Under the pieces are notes generated by a model. It was not told where the DNA came from. It did no database searches and was given only the letters and a program-made list of their open reading frames with translations. Position numbers and translations under genes: made by a program. A stretch of 64,000 bases of DNA from Pseudomonas sp. SDI (GTDB taxonomy: Bacteria > Pseudomonadota > Gammaproteobacteria > Pseudomonadales > Pseudomonadaceae). Below are positions 8,851 to 18,715 of this stretch, in pieces; positions within the stretch are counted from its first letter, which is position 1; the number at the start of each line of letters is the position of its first letter. The stretch is from NCBI RefSeq assembly GCF_003105155.1, contig NZ_QETK01000002.1:1-64000 (forward strand), read 5' to 3'.

Positions 8851-9978
8851 TCAAAGATTGCGCGCAATAACCATGCGCTGAATATCGCTAGTACCTTCGT
8901 AGATCTGGCAAACCCGCACGTCGCGGTAAATCCGCTCCAGCGGGAAGTCGCTCAGATAGCCATAACCGCCGAGGGTCTGCAAGGCGTCGGAGCAGACCTT
9001 TTCGGCCATTTCCGAGGCGAACAGCTTGGCCATCGAAGCCTCCACCAACGCCGGACGCCCGGCGTCGCGCAGAGCCGCGGCATGATGCACCATCTGCCGG
9101 GCCACGGCGATGCGGGTGGCCATGTCGGCCAGGCGGAAGGCCACGGCCTGGTGCTCGATCAGCGGCTTGCCGAAGCTTTCGCGCTCGCGGGCGTAGTCGC
9201 GGGCCACCTCGAAGGCGGCGCGAGCCATGCCCACCGCCTGTGCAGCGATGCCGATCCGGCCGCCTTCGAGGTTGGCCAGGGCGATCTTGTAGCCCTCGCC
9301 CTCCTCGCCCAGGCGGTTTTCCAGCGGCACACGGACGTTCTCGAAGACGATCTGGCAGGTGTCCGAGGCGTGCTGGCCAAGCTTGTCTTCGACCCGTGCC
9401 ACCTGATAGCCCGGCGAATCGGTCGGCACGATAAAGGCACTGATGCCACGCTTGCCGGCCGCCGGGTCGGTAACCGCAAAGACGATCACTACCCCGGCGT
9501 TCTGCCCGGAGGTGATGAACTGCTTGCAGCCATTGAGCACGTAATGGTCGCCGTCCAGGCGCGCGCGGGTTTTCAGGCTGCTGGCGTCGGAACCGGCCTG
9601 CGGCTCGGTCAGGGCAAACGCGCCGATCATCTCGCCACTGGCCAACGGGGTGAGGAACTTGGCCTTTTGCAACGCACTGCCGAACGTGAGGATCGGTACA
9701 CAGCCGACCGAGTTGTGCACGCTCATGATGGTCGAACAGGCGCCGTCGCCGGCGGCCACTTCTTCCAGGGCCATGGCGTAGGCCAGGTAGCCGGTGTTGC
9801 AACCGCCCCACTCCTCCGGCACGAGCATGCCGAAGAAGCCCAGGGCGGCCATTTCGGCGATCGCTTCGCTGGGGAAGCGGTGCTCGCGGCTCCACTGTTC
9901 GGCGAAGGGACGCAGGCGCTCCTGGGCGAACTGCTGGGCGGCGTCGGCGATTTGCTGTTGTTCGTCATTGACTAGCAT
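8851..9978 (-). CDS. Acyl-CoA dehydrogenase, short-chain type
   Basis: A 375-residue FAD enzyme that introduces the 2,3 double bond into acyl-CoA. The order is an N-terminal helical domain, the central beta domain with [14 protein letters not shown], and the C-terminal helical domain ending in [18 protein letters not shown], where E361 is the expected catalytic base. The position of that Glu places it with short-chain or branched-chain acyl-CoA dehydrogenases. ATG at 9978 follows GAGGTG. The operon matches, from memory of P. putida gene order, the PP_2213-PP_2217 cluster for short fatty acids or branched-chain acyl-CoA; the exact substrate is inference. Confidence 0.92.
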   Translation of the reverse strand: MLVNDEQQQIADAAQQFAQERLRPFAEQWSREHRFPSEAIAEMAALGFFGMLVPEEWGGCNTGYLAYAMALEEVAAGDGACSTIMSVHNSVGCVPILTFGSALQKAKFLTPLASGEMIGAFALTEPQAGSDASSLKTRARLDGDHYVLNGCKQFITSGQNAGVVIVFAVTDPAAGKRGISAFIVPTDSPGYQVARVEDKLGQHASDTCQIVFENVRVPLENRLGEEGEGYKIALANLEGGRIGIAAQAVGMARAAFEVARDYARERESFGKPLIEHQAVAFRLADMATRIAVARQMVHHAAALRDAGRPALVEASMAKLFASEMAEKVCSDALQTLGGYGYLSDFPLERIYRDVRVCQIYEGTSDIQRMVIARNL

Positions 9979-9986
9979 GGGGCACC

Positions 9987-11180
9987 TCAGTACAGACACT
10001 CGACGGCCATCGCCGTGGCTTCGCCGCCGCCGATGCAGATGGCGGCAACCCCGCGTTTCAGGCCCTTCTGGCGCAATGCCGAGAGCAGCGTGACCAGGAT
10101 CCGCGCCCCCGAGGCGCCAATCGGGTGGCCGAGGGCGCAGGCACCGCCGTGCACGTTGACCTTGGCGTGCGGCAGGTCCAGGTGCTTCATGGCGGCCAGG
10201 GTCACTACCGCGAAGGCTTCGTTGATTTCGAACAGGTCGACTTCGCCCAGGCTCCAGCCGGTGCGTTTGAGCAACCTGTCGATGGCGCCGATCGGTGCCG
10301 TCGGGAACAGCGCCGGGGTGTCGGCGAAGGCCGCATGGCCATGGATCAACGCCAGTGGCTTGAGGCCACGTTTTTCCGCTTCGGAGCGGCGCATCAGCAA
10401 CAGTGCCGCAGCGCCGTCGGAGATCGAACTGGAGTTCGCCGCCGTCACCGTACCGCCGTCGCGGAAGGCCGGCTTCAGTTGCGGGATCTTGTCCAGCCGG
10501 GCCTTCGGCGGTTGCTCGTCATCGCTGATCAGTTGCTGCTCCTTGCCCACGGTGACCGTCACCGGGACGATCTCGGCGGCAAAGCTGCCGTCCTTGATCG
10601 CCTGCTGGGCACGGGTCAGCGAGGCGATGGCGAAATCGTCCTGGGCCTGGCGGCTGAAGCCGTTGGCTTCGGCGCAGTCCTCGGCAAAGGTGCCCATCAG
10701 CCGGCCCTTGTCGTAGGCGTCTTCCAGGCCGTCGAAGAACATGTGGTCGATGATCTTGCCGTGGCCCATGCGATAGCCGCTGCGCGCCTTGTCGAGCAGG
10801 TACGGCGCGTTGGACATGCTTTCCATGCCACCGGCCACCACCACCTCGGCGCTGCCGGCCAGCAGCAGGTCGTGGGCCATGATGGCCGCCTGCATGCCCG
10901 AACCGCACATCTTGTTCAGGGTGGTGCAGGTGGTGCCCTTGCTCAGCCCGGCACCCAGCGCCGCCTGACGCGCCGGGGCCTGGCCAAGGCCGGCCGGCAG
11001 CACGCAGCCGAACAGCACCTGGTCGACGCTGTCGGTAGCGACGCCGGCGCGCTCGACGGCGGCCTTGATCGCGGCGGCGCCGAGTTGCGGCGCGGTGAGG
11101 CTTTTCAGCTCGCCCTGCAGGCCGCCCATGGGCGTGCGCACGGCACTGACGATTACGATTGGATCATTGGCGAGGGTCAT
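9987..11180 (-). CDS. Acetyl-CoA C-acyltransferase (thiolase)
   Basis: A 397-residue thiolase that cleaves 3-ketoacyl-CoA with CoA to give acetyl-CoA and a shortened acyl-CoA. The nucleophilic Cys is in [14 protein letters not shown], the His in [20 protein letters not shown] and the second Cys in [13 protein letters not shown]. Start chosen at 11180 behind GGAGG; a frame 14 codons longer overlaps the preceding gene without a ribosome site. It is spaced 16 bp from the upstream hydroxyacyl-CoA dehydrogenase gene and 8 bp from the downstream acyl-CoA dehydrogenase gene. A biosynthetic (acetoacetyl-CoA) role is possible, but the neighbours favour degradation. Confidence 0.92.
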   Translation of the reverse strand: MTLANDPIVIVSAVRTPMGGLQGELKSLTAPQLGAAAIKAAVERAGVATDSVDQVLFGCVLPAGLGQAPARQAALGAGLSKGTTCTTLNKMCGSGMQAAIMAHDLLLAGSAEVVVAGGMESMSNAPYLLDKARSGYRMGHGKIIDHMFFDGLEDAYDKGRLMGTFAEDCAEANGFSRQAQDDFAIASLTRAQQAIKDGSFAAEIVPVTVTVGKEQQLISDDEQPPKARLDKIPQLKPAFRDGGTVTAANSSSISDGAAALLLMRRSEAEKRGLKPLALIHGHAAFADTPALFPTAPIGAIDRLLKRTGWSLGEVDLFEINEAFAVVTLAAMKHLDLPHAKVNVHGGACALGHPIGASGARILVTLLSALRQKGLKRGVAAICIGGGEATAMAVECLY

Positions 11181-11196
11181 ACGGGGTTCCTCCGAA

Positions 11197-11964
11197 TTAT
11201 TTGGCAGCCATGCGCAAGGCACCGTCGAGGCGGATCACCTCGCCGTTGAGCATGCTGTTCTCGATGATGTGACGGGCCAGTGCGGCGTATTCCTGCGGGC
11301 GACCAAGGCGCGGCGGGAACGGTACGCCGGCGGCCAGCGAGTCACGTACTTCCTGGGTCATGCCGGCCATCATCGGCGTTTCGAAAATGCCCGGGGCAAT
11401 GGTCATCACGCGGATGCCAAAGCGCGCCAGCTCGCGCGCTGCCGGCAGGGTCAGGCTGGCGATCGCGCCCTTGGACGCAGCATAGGCGGCCTGGCCGATC
11501 TGCCCGTCGTAGGCGGCAATCGACGCCGTATTGATGATCACCCCACGCTCGCCTTCGGCGCTCGCTTCGCCCTCGGCCATGGCCGCAGCGGCCAGGCGCA
11601 GCAGGTTGAAGCTACCGACCAGGTTGACGTTGATCACCCGGCTGAAGCTGTCCAGACCATGCGGGCCGTGTTTCCCCAGGACCTTTTCGGCACCGACGAT
11701 GCCGGCGCAGTTGATCAGCCCGTGCAGGCTGCCGAAAGCGCTCACGGCGGCGTCCACCGCGGCCTTGGCGGCGGCTTCCTGGCTGATGTCGGCGACCGCG
11801 AAACGGGCATTGACACCCAGTTCGGCGGCCTTGGCGGCAACGGCGTCGGCATTCAGGTCGACCAGCATGACGCGGGCCCCGGCCTCGACGAGCATTTGCG
11901 CGGTGGTGGCACCGAGCCCGGAGGCGGCGCCGCTGACGATAAAGTTGTGGTTGGCGATCTGCAT
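11197..11964 (-). CDS. SDR-family 3-hydroxyacyl-CoA dehydrogenase
   Basis: A 255-residue short-chain dehydrogenase that oxidises 3-hydroxyacyl-CoA to 3-ketoacyl-CoA with NAD. The Rossmann motif is [11 protein letters not shown], the NAD-specific acid is in MLVDLNA, the NxAG element is INCAGIVG, and the catalytic Tyr and Lys are in [11 protein letters not shown]. The sequence resembles the type II (HSD17B10-like) enzymes, which also act on 2-methyl-3-hydroxybutyryl-CoA from isoleucine. The ATG at 11964 follows GAGGATTTACCC; the longer open frame upstream overlaps the acyl-CoA synthetase gene and is not used. It fills the hydroxyacyl-CoA dehydrogenase step of this operon in place of a FadB-type enzyme. 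Confidence 0.9.
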   Translation of the reverse strand: MQIANHNFIVSGAASGLGATTAQMLVEAGARVMLVDLNADAVAAKAAELGVNARFAVADISQEAAAKAAVDAAVSAFGSLHGLINCAGIVGAEKVLGKHGPHGLDSFSRVINVNLVGSFNLLRLAAAAMAEGEASAEGERGVIINTASIAAYDGQIGQAAYAASKGAIASLTLPAARELARFGIRVMTIAPGIFETPMMAGMTQEVRDSLAAGVPFPPRLGRPQEYAALARHIIENSMLNGEVIRLDGALRMAAK

Positions 11965-11974
11965 GGGTAAATCC

Positions 11975-13630
11975 TCAGGCGCTGGCCTTGTGAGCCGGCG
12001 CGGTTTCGTGTTGTTTGGCAATTTCCTGGTTGCGCAGGATGAAGCGCTGCAGTTTGCCGCTCGGGGTTTTCGGCAGTTCGCCGACGAATTCGATTTCACG
12101 CGGGTAGGCATGCGCGTACAGGCGCTGGCGCACGTGCTGGCGCAAGGCTTCGGCCAGCTCGGCACTCGGGCTGTAGCCAGTGCCGAGCACGACGAAGGCC
12201 TTGATCAGTTCGGTGCGCTCCGGGTCGGGCTTGCCGATTACCGCCGCCTCGATCACCGCCGGGTGCTCGATCAGCGCGCTTTCCACGTCGAACGGACCGA
12301 CTCGGTAGCCGGAGGTGGTAATCACGTCATCGCTGCGGCCGACGAAGCTGATGCTGCCGTCGGCATTCAGCTCGACGGTATCGCCGCTCAGGTAGTACTG
12401 GCCGACAAAGGCCTTGGTCGGCAGGCCGTGGTAGCCCTCGAACCAGCACAGCGGCGACTGCGCCCGGTCGACCGCCAGGATGCCCGGCTGGCCGGCTGGC
12501 AGCTCGCGCTGCTGCTCGTCGAGCACGACGATGCGATGGCCGGGAATGGCGAAGCCGGCCGAGCCCAGGTGCACCGGGTGGCTCAGACCGTGGTGGTTGC
12601 ACAGCACCATGCCCAGTTCGGTCTGGCCATAATGGTCGTGGATGGTCACCTCAAGCTGTTCGGCGAACCAGCGGATCACTTCCGGGTTGAGTGGCTCGCC
12701 GGCGCTGCTCACGGCGCGCAGGCGGCCTTTGATCGGCGCGGCAAACTCGGCGCCGGCGGCGATCAGCATGCGATAGGCGGTCGGCGAGCCGGCCAGGTTG
12801 CTGATGGCGTATTTGTTGATCACCCGGCAGGTGCTTTCGACACTGAACGGGCCATCGAAGAACGTGGTGGCGTGGCCCAGCGCCAACGGGCCGGTGACCG
12901 CGTAGTACAGGCCATAAGCCCAGCCGGGATCGGCAAGGTTCCAGAAGTTGTCGTCCGGGCGCAGGTCGATGGCTTCGCGCATGTAGCCCTGGAACGCGAC
13001 GATGGCGCGCAGCGGCACGGCCAGCGGCTTGGCCGCGCCAGTGGTGCCGGAGGTGAACATCAGCAGGAACGGCGCGTCGCCAGGCAGCAGGACCGGCGCG
13101 CAGGTAGGCGCGGCGGCGTTCAGCGCGCGGTGGAAGTCGAGGTCGCTACTCGCCGCATCGGCGCCGACGGTAATGATAGCCGGGCAGCCCTCGACATCGT
13201 CGAGCTTGTGCCGGTTGCCGCTGTCGGTGACCACCACTTTGGCCTGCGAGCCGTGCAGGCGGTGCTCGATGGCGGTCGGCCCGAACGCGGTGAACAGCGG
13301 TTGGTAGACGGCGCCCAAACGCCAGCTGGCGAGTACGGTAATCAGCAGTTCGACGGTGCGCGGCAGCAACCCGGCGACGCGGTCGCCGGCACCCACGCCC
13401 TGATCCTTGAGCACGTTGGCAAAGCGCGCGGCGCACGCCTGCAACTGCTCGAACGTATACTGGGCACTGCTACCGTCGCGGCCTTCCCAGCGCAAGGCAA
13501 TACGTTCGCTGCCGGTGTGCCGGTCGCAACATTCGACGCAGGCGTTGAGTGCCTCAAGACTGCCGGCCAGCGCGGCCGCAGCCGTCTGCTGGTAATTGAA
13601 GCTGCTCGCCGCAGCGCTGTACTCGCGCAT
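11975..13630 (-). CDS. AMP-forming acyl-CoA synthetase
   Basis: A 551-residue ANL-superfamily ligase that activates a carboxylic acid with ATP and CoA; first gene of the operon. Visible motifs are the P-loop [16 protein letters not shown], the A5 motif DHYGQTELG, the LSGDTVE and [16 protein letters not shown] hinge region, and the C-terminal catalytic Lys in [12 protein letters not shown]. It is closest to acetyl/propionyl/butyryl-type synthetases in layout but the chain length cannot be read from sequence. It is followed after 10 bp by the short-chain dehydrogenase. The 150 bases upstream hold the likely operon promoter, but no operator stands out. Confidence 0.9.
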   Translation of the reverse strand: MREYSAAASSFNYQQTAAAALAGSLEALNACVECCDRHTGSERIALRWEGRDGSSAQYTFEQLQACAARFANVLKDQGVGAGDRVAGLLPRTVELLITVLASWRLGAVYQPLFTAFGPTAIEHRLHGSQAKVVVTDSGNRHKLDDVEGCPAIITVGADAASSDLDFHRALNAAAPTCAPVLLPGDAPFLLMFTSGTTGAAKPLAVPLRAIVAFQGYMREAIDLRPDDNFWNLADPGWAYGLYYAVTGPLALGHATTFFDGPFSVESTCRVINKYAISNLAGSPTAYRMLIAAGAEFAAPIKGRLRAVSSAGEPLNPEVIRWFAEQLEVTIHDHYGQTELGMVLCNHHGLSHPVHLGSAGFAIPGHRIVVLDEQQRELPAGQPGILAVDRAQSPLCWFEGYHGLPTKAFVGQYYLSGDTVELNADGSISFVGRSDDVITTSGYRVGPFDVESALIEHPAVIEAAVIGKPDPERTELIKAFVVLGTGYSPSAELAEALRQHVRQRLYAHAYPREIEFVGELPKTPSGKLQRFILRNQEIAKQHETAPAHKASA

Positions 13631-13782
13631 CGCCAGACTCCTCGTTTCTTATAGTTGGAATAAACGAATGGTCTGACGATAGTCGCGCCAGTTACCCAGC
13701 GCGACAATGGTCAAAGCTGTCAATCTGGATGACTGGTTTCGCCAGTCAGGAGCAGTCCCGACGCCGCTGACGCCTCCCGCCG

Positions 13783-14120
13783 CTAGGCTTCTTCGGTGAG
13801 CCGCAGGGCCAACGCATCGAGGGCCATCTCGCGGCTCACGGTCAGTTGGCTCATTTCCTCCAGATAGGCGCCGCCGCCTGCTGCTCGACCTGCTCAAGGC
13901 GGAACAGCTGGCGGGGGTTCGCCGTCACGCCGCCAGCACCGCCGCAGGCAATCGGCAAACCGGCGCCGAGGTGGCGCCCGAACCCTTGAGCCAGCGGCTC
14001 AAAGCCTGGCCCAGGCTGCGGCGTTGCCGCTGATACGCCACCCCCCCCTCGAACACCCCGCCTTCGCCGGCCCGTAGCCCGGCGAGGAAGGCCTCGGCGC
14101 GGGTCGCATCGAAGGTCGGA
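13783..14120 (-). pseudogene. Decayed C-terminal remnant of a second NEL ligase gene
   Basis: Three pieces in the same orientation match the end of the intact LRR-NEL gene that lies directly upstream on this strand. Bases 13783-13867 read AYLEEMSQL, then MALDALALRLTEEA and a stop, matching DYLQQMNQL and DALALTLTREAL of the intact gene. Bases about 13880-13914 read RQLFRLEQVEQ, identical to the intact gene. Bases about 13960-14118 read FDATRAEAFLAGLRAG and then YQRQRRSLGQALSRWL, similar to the pre-LRR region around INAFLADLRATHSN. The LRRs and the catalytic part are gone, and the pieces are in different frames. Confidence 0.7.
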
Positions 14121-14126
14121 TCGGGC

Positions 14127-17100
14127 TCAGCGTGATGTTGCGTGGGCGCGCAGGGCCTCCCGGGTCAGGGTCAGGGCCAGAGCGTCCAGCGTTGCATCAC
14201 GTTCGCTACTCAGCTGATTCATCTGCTGCAGGTAGTCGCCCTCGGGCAATTCGGCCTGTTGTCCTTCCAGTTGCTCCAGGCGTTGCCAGAACTGCGCTTC
14301 GACGCTTTCAAAACGCGCGGCGTGCACCTCGCGCAAATGATCGCGCCAGAAGTACCGGTCACTGACGAACTGCTCCAGTTGCTCGCTGGCTTCCGCTGCC
14401 TGGACGCTGCGGGCCGCGTCCCGCAACTGTTGCGCGGAAACCTCGGCAAGGGCGCCAAACTGCATGTGGCCAGGCTGGCCGGGCAAGTGCAGCTCACGCG
14501 CCAGGCCAATGCGATAGGCCAGGCTCACTTCGACCTCATCGACGTCGAGCCCGAACACCCGACGACGAGCGATTTCTGTGCGGGCCAGTTGCTCGACCTG
14601 CTCCAGGCGGAACAGTTGCCGGGAGAAATCCAGCAACACCCGCTGGGCATCCTCGCCGGACGCGCGGGCCAATGCCTGATAAAGCTGTAAGCGCACCTCC
14701 AGGGTACTGAAGGTCGATATCACACTGTCGACACAGGTGGTCGGGTGGGCCACCAGGTCGAACAGCTCCTGGCGCAACTGAGTGTTCTCATGGACAGCTT
14801 CGACCATCTGCCAGACCCGTGCCGTCAGATCGACCCGCGCACTGTGGAACTCTGCAGTTTCGGTCAGATCGGCAAGCAAACGCAAAAAGTCCCCTCCACC
14901 TTGTTCCTGCAACTGCGACCAGAGCGGGACGCGCGTCGCTTGCAGGGGCGCCTCCATGCCCTCGAGCCACAGCTGCCGCGCCTCATCCAAGGAAACATGT
15001 AGCCGCGCCTCGGCCAGCGCACGATGCAGGTTTTGCAGACGCGTAAGGGTGGCGGGCGTCAGCGGATTGCCGTGCAGGCTAATGGCCATACGCTCGTTCG
15101 GCGCCGCAAAAAAGCGCTCCGGGAGTTCGGTGATTTGGTTCTCGCGCAGGTCGACCATCTCCAGGCGCGGAAGATCCAGCAGGCCTGGCGGCAGCTCCGC
15201 CAACTGGGTATTGCGCAGGAAAAGGCCCCGCAAACTGGTCAAGCCAGCCAAATTCAAATGAGCCCCTACCGGGTTCAGGCTCAGGTCGAGTATTTCCAGC
15301 TGCGACAACGACAACAAATGCTGTGTGCCAGCCGCACTCAGCTGAATCTGATTGTTATCCAAATACAAATCTCTCAGCCCGTGCATACGGCTAACCGCAG
15401 GCGGAATGTCGGTCAACCGACAATGACCGAGGTCTAGCCAACGCACTCTGGAGAACGATCGCAAAAACGGGTTTACGCTCATGCCTATGGGCGTGCCGGA
15501 GAGGTTTATGTTGACCACATGATCAAAATTGACATTCTCCGGTAATGCCGGGAAATCGGCCAATGGCACGTTGACCAGGTGAAGGCTATTGCCCAGCAAC
15601 ACCCCTGAGCGGGCGACAATTTGCTCACCTTCTCGTCGCCAACACTGGCGCAGTGCTTCGGCGAAGCGGCGCCTTATACGAACCGGTGTTGGGCTCGCGC
15701 CCATCTCCCAACAGACCAGGTGCATTTCAAGCCGGTGCCACTGGAGCCGGTAATCGAGCAAGGCACGCATGACGTTGGAATGGGTTGCCCGCAAATCGGC
15801 CAGAAAGGCGTTGATACGGCCCTCATCGAAGCAGGGAAAGAGTGTCCTGACGATTTCCGTCAGCGACTCTCGGCCTGCGGGCCCGCGGCCACTGAGCGGA
15901 TAACCCACGCGACCATCTGGCAAACGGTGCCAGCGATTGAGCAAGGGCCTCGCACGGGCCAGACCGAACAGCGGCCCGCAACGCTCCCGCTCGCTCAGTG
16001 CCTGCGCCAGCAGGTCCTGCTGCAGGCGCGGGGCTCCCTGTTCGCCTTCCACGCCCAACCCCGAGCGCTGCTGCGGGCTCAAACAAGCCCAGACCGCCTC
16101 GAAGAGCCCGGCGGGTTCCGGCACCTCTTCATCACTCGCGTAGCCGTCCTCGGAGTACACCTCGAAGCGCCCCTGCCGGTGCACTATGACCCGCACGTCG
16201 CGGGTGTCCGAAAGGGCCAGTTGCCGCTCGATCAAGCGGCCGAACGGCGATCCCTCGCGAATCTCCAGGCTCAGGCCGGCCGGCCACCCCGGCGTTCTGC
16301 GCAACAGTGCCAAGGCCAGGCGGGCACTGTCTTCATAGAAGCCATTGCGCAGCTTCAAGCCTAACAGTGCCCGCGTCAGACGGATCTCGCGAAGCATCTC
16401 CCGGGCCCGCTCCGCCAACGCCAGGGGCAGTCGCTGGTGTTGCGCCATGAACTGCACCTGGTCGGTGTCGGCCTGCTCGACCAGGGTTCGCGCGTAACCC
16501 GTCGGCAGCCCCGGGAAAAAACGTGTCAATAGTTCCTCGGTGCTACTGGGTTGCGGCTCACGCAGCCTCAGCATATACCCGAACAGTTGGCCACCCAGGG
16601 CGTCGGCCTGTGCCTTCAGTCGATCGAGCGCCGCCGCATCATCCTCAACCAGGTCCAGCAGCGCCCGACTGTGCCCATACAACTCGGTGTCCAGCCCGGC
16701 CGACGTCTGTGCCACCCTGAGCCGCGCCAGGAAGCGACTGATCCGGGCGTCGAGCTGAAGCTGTTCCAGTACATCCCTCAAACTGGCCGGCAAGCGACGA
16801 TTTTCCACGAACAGGCCACGCAGTTGGTCCTCCTCGATCCCGGCAATACGCGCCACCTGCTCGCAGTCCGTATCGGACAACTCGCGGCTCCACGGCCCAC
16901 AGCGGCGTACCATCGAAGCAATGCCCTGCCACTGCAACGGGTGCTCGCCGGGCAAGCGCCAGGCCGCTTCGCCATTGTGTTCGAGCGGCGGCCTATAGGC
17001 CTCTGGCCGGTGTGGGTGGCAGATACGCCAATGCCCGGCGTCGGCGTACCATTCGACTTCGAAGCAGCGCCCGTCCTGGCGTAGCCACAGCCGTCCGTCG

Positions 17101-18626
17101 TGACGAATCAGGCCGTCGTCACCCTCGATGGCGGCCAGCGGCACCTCGCCGGACTGATACGCCTGCAAGTCCGGGCTCCACAGCCGGGGTTCACCGTTGG
17201 CTGTGAAGATCGGCACCAGTCGATCGACAAACCGGCTGCGTTTCAACACTTCGACCACGGCCACACTACCGGCGGCCAGCACTGCCGTTGCAGCCAGGTT
17301 GCGCGCCACGCCGAACAGATGCCCTAGCGCCTCCTCCCGGTGCCCTTGCGCCCAGTCTTTCGCGCCTTCGTATACGTCGTCGAGCAACTGCACAAGCATG
17401 CCTGCCAACATCACCTGCCCCACGCCGGGGATAAAGGAAGCCAGCACACTGGCCAGGGTCAGGCCAGCGTTGGCGTATGCCTGCATCCGTCGGCGATAGA
17501 CCGCCGCATCCACCATCGCCGTCGGCACCGCCAGTGCCGCAGCGTCGGCCTTGATTCGGGCAATCTGCAACCGCGCCAGTTCCGGCCACAGCTTGCCTTC
17601 CACCGGCACCGATTGTGCTTTCAGGTCAATTGGCCCCTTCTGCGCCAGCGCCTGGGCAACAAGCGCCCGCTCGTCATGCGCAAAGCGTCCAAGGAAGGCC
17701 GCCTGATAATCGGGCAAGGCCAGGTTGTCCAGCAGATCGGCCATCAGCGCGTGCCACGAAGCGTATTCGCGAATGGGTTTGCGTAGATCACCCGGCAGGT
17801 ACAGCACCAGGCCGCGAACCTCGTAGCGGGCCACCGGCCGTACATCGAACACCTCGAAGACCAACGCGCCATGCACCCGCTGATCCAGCAACTGCAAACC
17901 GCAGACATCGACCGGGTAGCCATCATAAATCGCGGCATTGCCGGAAATGACCAGCAACAACAGGCGGTAGACCTTGTCGTTGATCTGGCCCTTGAGAAAA
18001 CTCAGTTGGGTTTGAAGTGCCAGGCCGGTGAGGCTTTCGGCGGCCAGCAGCGACAGCAGCGATTGACCATTACTGGTCGTGTGCAGTACCTCGTCCAGAT
18101 GCCGCTGATAGCGCCCACCCAGATCCAGCGTGCGGCACAAGTCAGCAAAGCGCGCGGGGGACAAAGCCACTCGAGTGCCCTGGGCATGAATGCCGGTGCC
18201 CTCGAAATGGCCACTGGTGCCACCCTGCGCCGCCGTGAAGTTCTGTAGCGCGCGCTGCAACAGGTTGCTGTCCTCGTTGTAGCGACGCAGGGTCGGCGGT
18301 GAGGTTTCGAGAACCGGGAACAGTACCGGCGTCGCCTCCAGCCTGACCTCGCGCCAGGTCGCCGCGGTCACGTCGATGTCCAACTGCTCGGCTTGCAAGG
18401 CCTGCTCGAGCAGGGGCCGGGCAAATGGCTCCAGCGGCTGAATGGCGTGCAGCAGACGGGTGCTGCGGGTATGCAGCTCGCGGTGTTCACGCTGGGCACG
18501 CGCCAGCGCTTCCAGTTGTGCCACCGAAGCACGCTTGAGCCACTCGGGCATCTGCTCGCCAAGGAAGGCGTCGATAGCCCCGCTATCGGTGAGTAGCGGT
18601 TCAGGGACGGTATCAGCATTGGGCAT
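14127..18626 (-). CDS. LRR protein with IpaH-type NEL E3 ubiquitin ligase domain
   Basis: A 1499-residue effector-like protein. Order: a long N-terminal toxin-like region shared by the large Pseudomonas DUF6543-type proteins; a hydrophobic pair of helices around residues 382-465 (LASVLASFIPGVGQVMLAGM and the LAATAVLAAGSVAVVEVL stretch); about six leucine-rich repeats at about 1029-1172 with units such as LRDLYLDNNQI and LEILDLSLNPV; then an NEL domain from about 1190 to the end. The catalytic Cys is C1298 in PTTCVDSVISTF, aligned to the CxD motif of Shigella IpaH. NEL ligases ubiquitinate eukaryotic host proteins after secretion. No signal peptide or secretion gene is nearby, so the delivery route is unknown. 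ATG at 18626 follows AGGA. The remnant of a relative lies just downstream. Confidence 0.8.
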   Translation of the reverse strand: MPNADTVPEPLLTDSGAIDAFLGEQMPEWLKRASVAQLEALARAQREHRELHTRSTRLLHAIQPLEPFARPLLEQALQAEQLDIDVTAATWREVRLEATPVLFPVLETSPPTLRRYNEDSNLLQRALQNFTAAQGGTSGHFEGTGIHAQGTRVALSPARFADLCRTLDLGGRYQRHLDEVLHTTSNGQSLLSLLAAESLTGLALQTQLSFLKGQINDKVYRLLLLVISGNAAIYDGYPVDVCGLQLLDQRVHGALVFEVFDVRPVARYEVRGLVLYLPGDLRKPIREYASWHALMADLLDNLALPDYQAAFLGRFAHDERALVAQALAQKGPIDLKAQSVPVEGKLWPELARLQIARIKADAAALAVPTAMVDAAVYRRRMQAYANAGLTLASVLASFIPGVGQVMLAGMLVQLLDDVYEGAKDWAQGHREEALGHLFGVARNLAATAVLAAGSVAVVEVLKRSRFVDRLVPIFTANGEPRLWSPDLQAYQSGEVPLAAIEGDDGLIRHDGRLWLRQDGRCFEVEWYADAGHWRICHPHRPEAYRPPLEHNGEAAWRLPGEHPLQWQGIASMVRRCGPWSRELSDTDCEQVARIAGIEEDQLRGLFVENRRLPASLRDVLEQLQLDARISRFLARLRVAQTSAGLDTELYGHSRALLDLVEDDAAALDRLKAQADALGGQLFGYMLRLREPQPSSTEELLTRFFPGLPTGYARTLVEQADTDQVQFMAQHQRLPLALAERAREMLREIRLTRALLGLKLRNGFYEDSARLALALLRRTPGWPAGLSLEIREGSPFGRLIERQLALSDTRDVRVIVHRQGRFEVYSEDGYASDEEVPEPAGLFEAVWACLSPQQRSGLGVEGEQGAPRLQQDLLAQALSERERCGPLFGLARARPLLNRWHRLPDGRVGYPLSGRGPAGRESLTEIVRTLFPCFDEGRINAFLADLRATHSNVMRALLDYRLQWHRLEMHLVCWEMGASPTPVRIRRRFAEALRQCWRREGEQIVARSGVLLGNSLHLVNVPLADFPALPENVNFDHVVNINLSGTPIGMSVNPFLRSFSRVRWLDLGHCRLTDIPPAVSRMHGLRDLYLDNNQIQLSAAGTQHLLSLSQLEILDLSLNPVGAHLNLAGLTSLRGLFLRNTQLAELPPGLLDLPRLEMVDLRENQITELPERFFAAPNERMAISLHGNPLTPATLTRLQNLHRALAEARLHVSLDEARQLWLEGMEAPLQATRVPLWSQLQEQGGGDFLRLLADLTETAEFHSARVDLTARVWQMVEAVHENTQLRQELFDLVAHPTTCVDSVISTFSTLEVRLQLYQALARASGEDAQRVLLDFSRQLFRLEQVEQLARTEIARRRVFGLDVDEVEVSLAYRIGLARELHLPGQPGHMQFGALAEVSAQQLRDAARSVQAAEASEQLEQFVSDRYFWRDHLREVHAARFESVEAQFWQRLEQLEGQQAELPEGDYLQQMNQLSSERDATLDALALTLTREALRAHATSR

Positions 18627-18715
18627 GGTGCAGGCTTCCTAGGAGGGTCGAAGGTTGCACCCTAGGCACTCGCCTGCCGGGCCATCAGCAGGAAGCCCGA
18701 CCACCTCGCCCAGGC

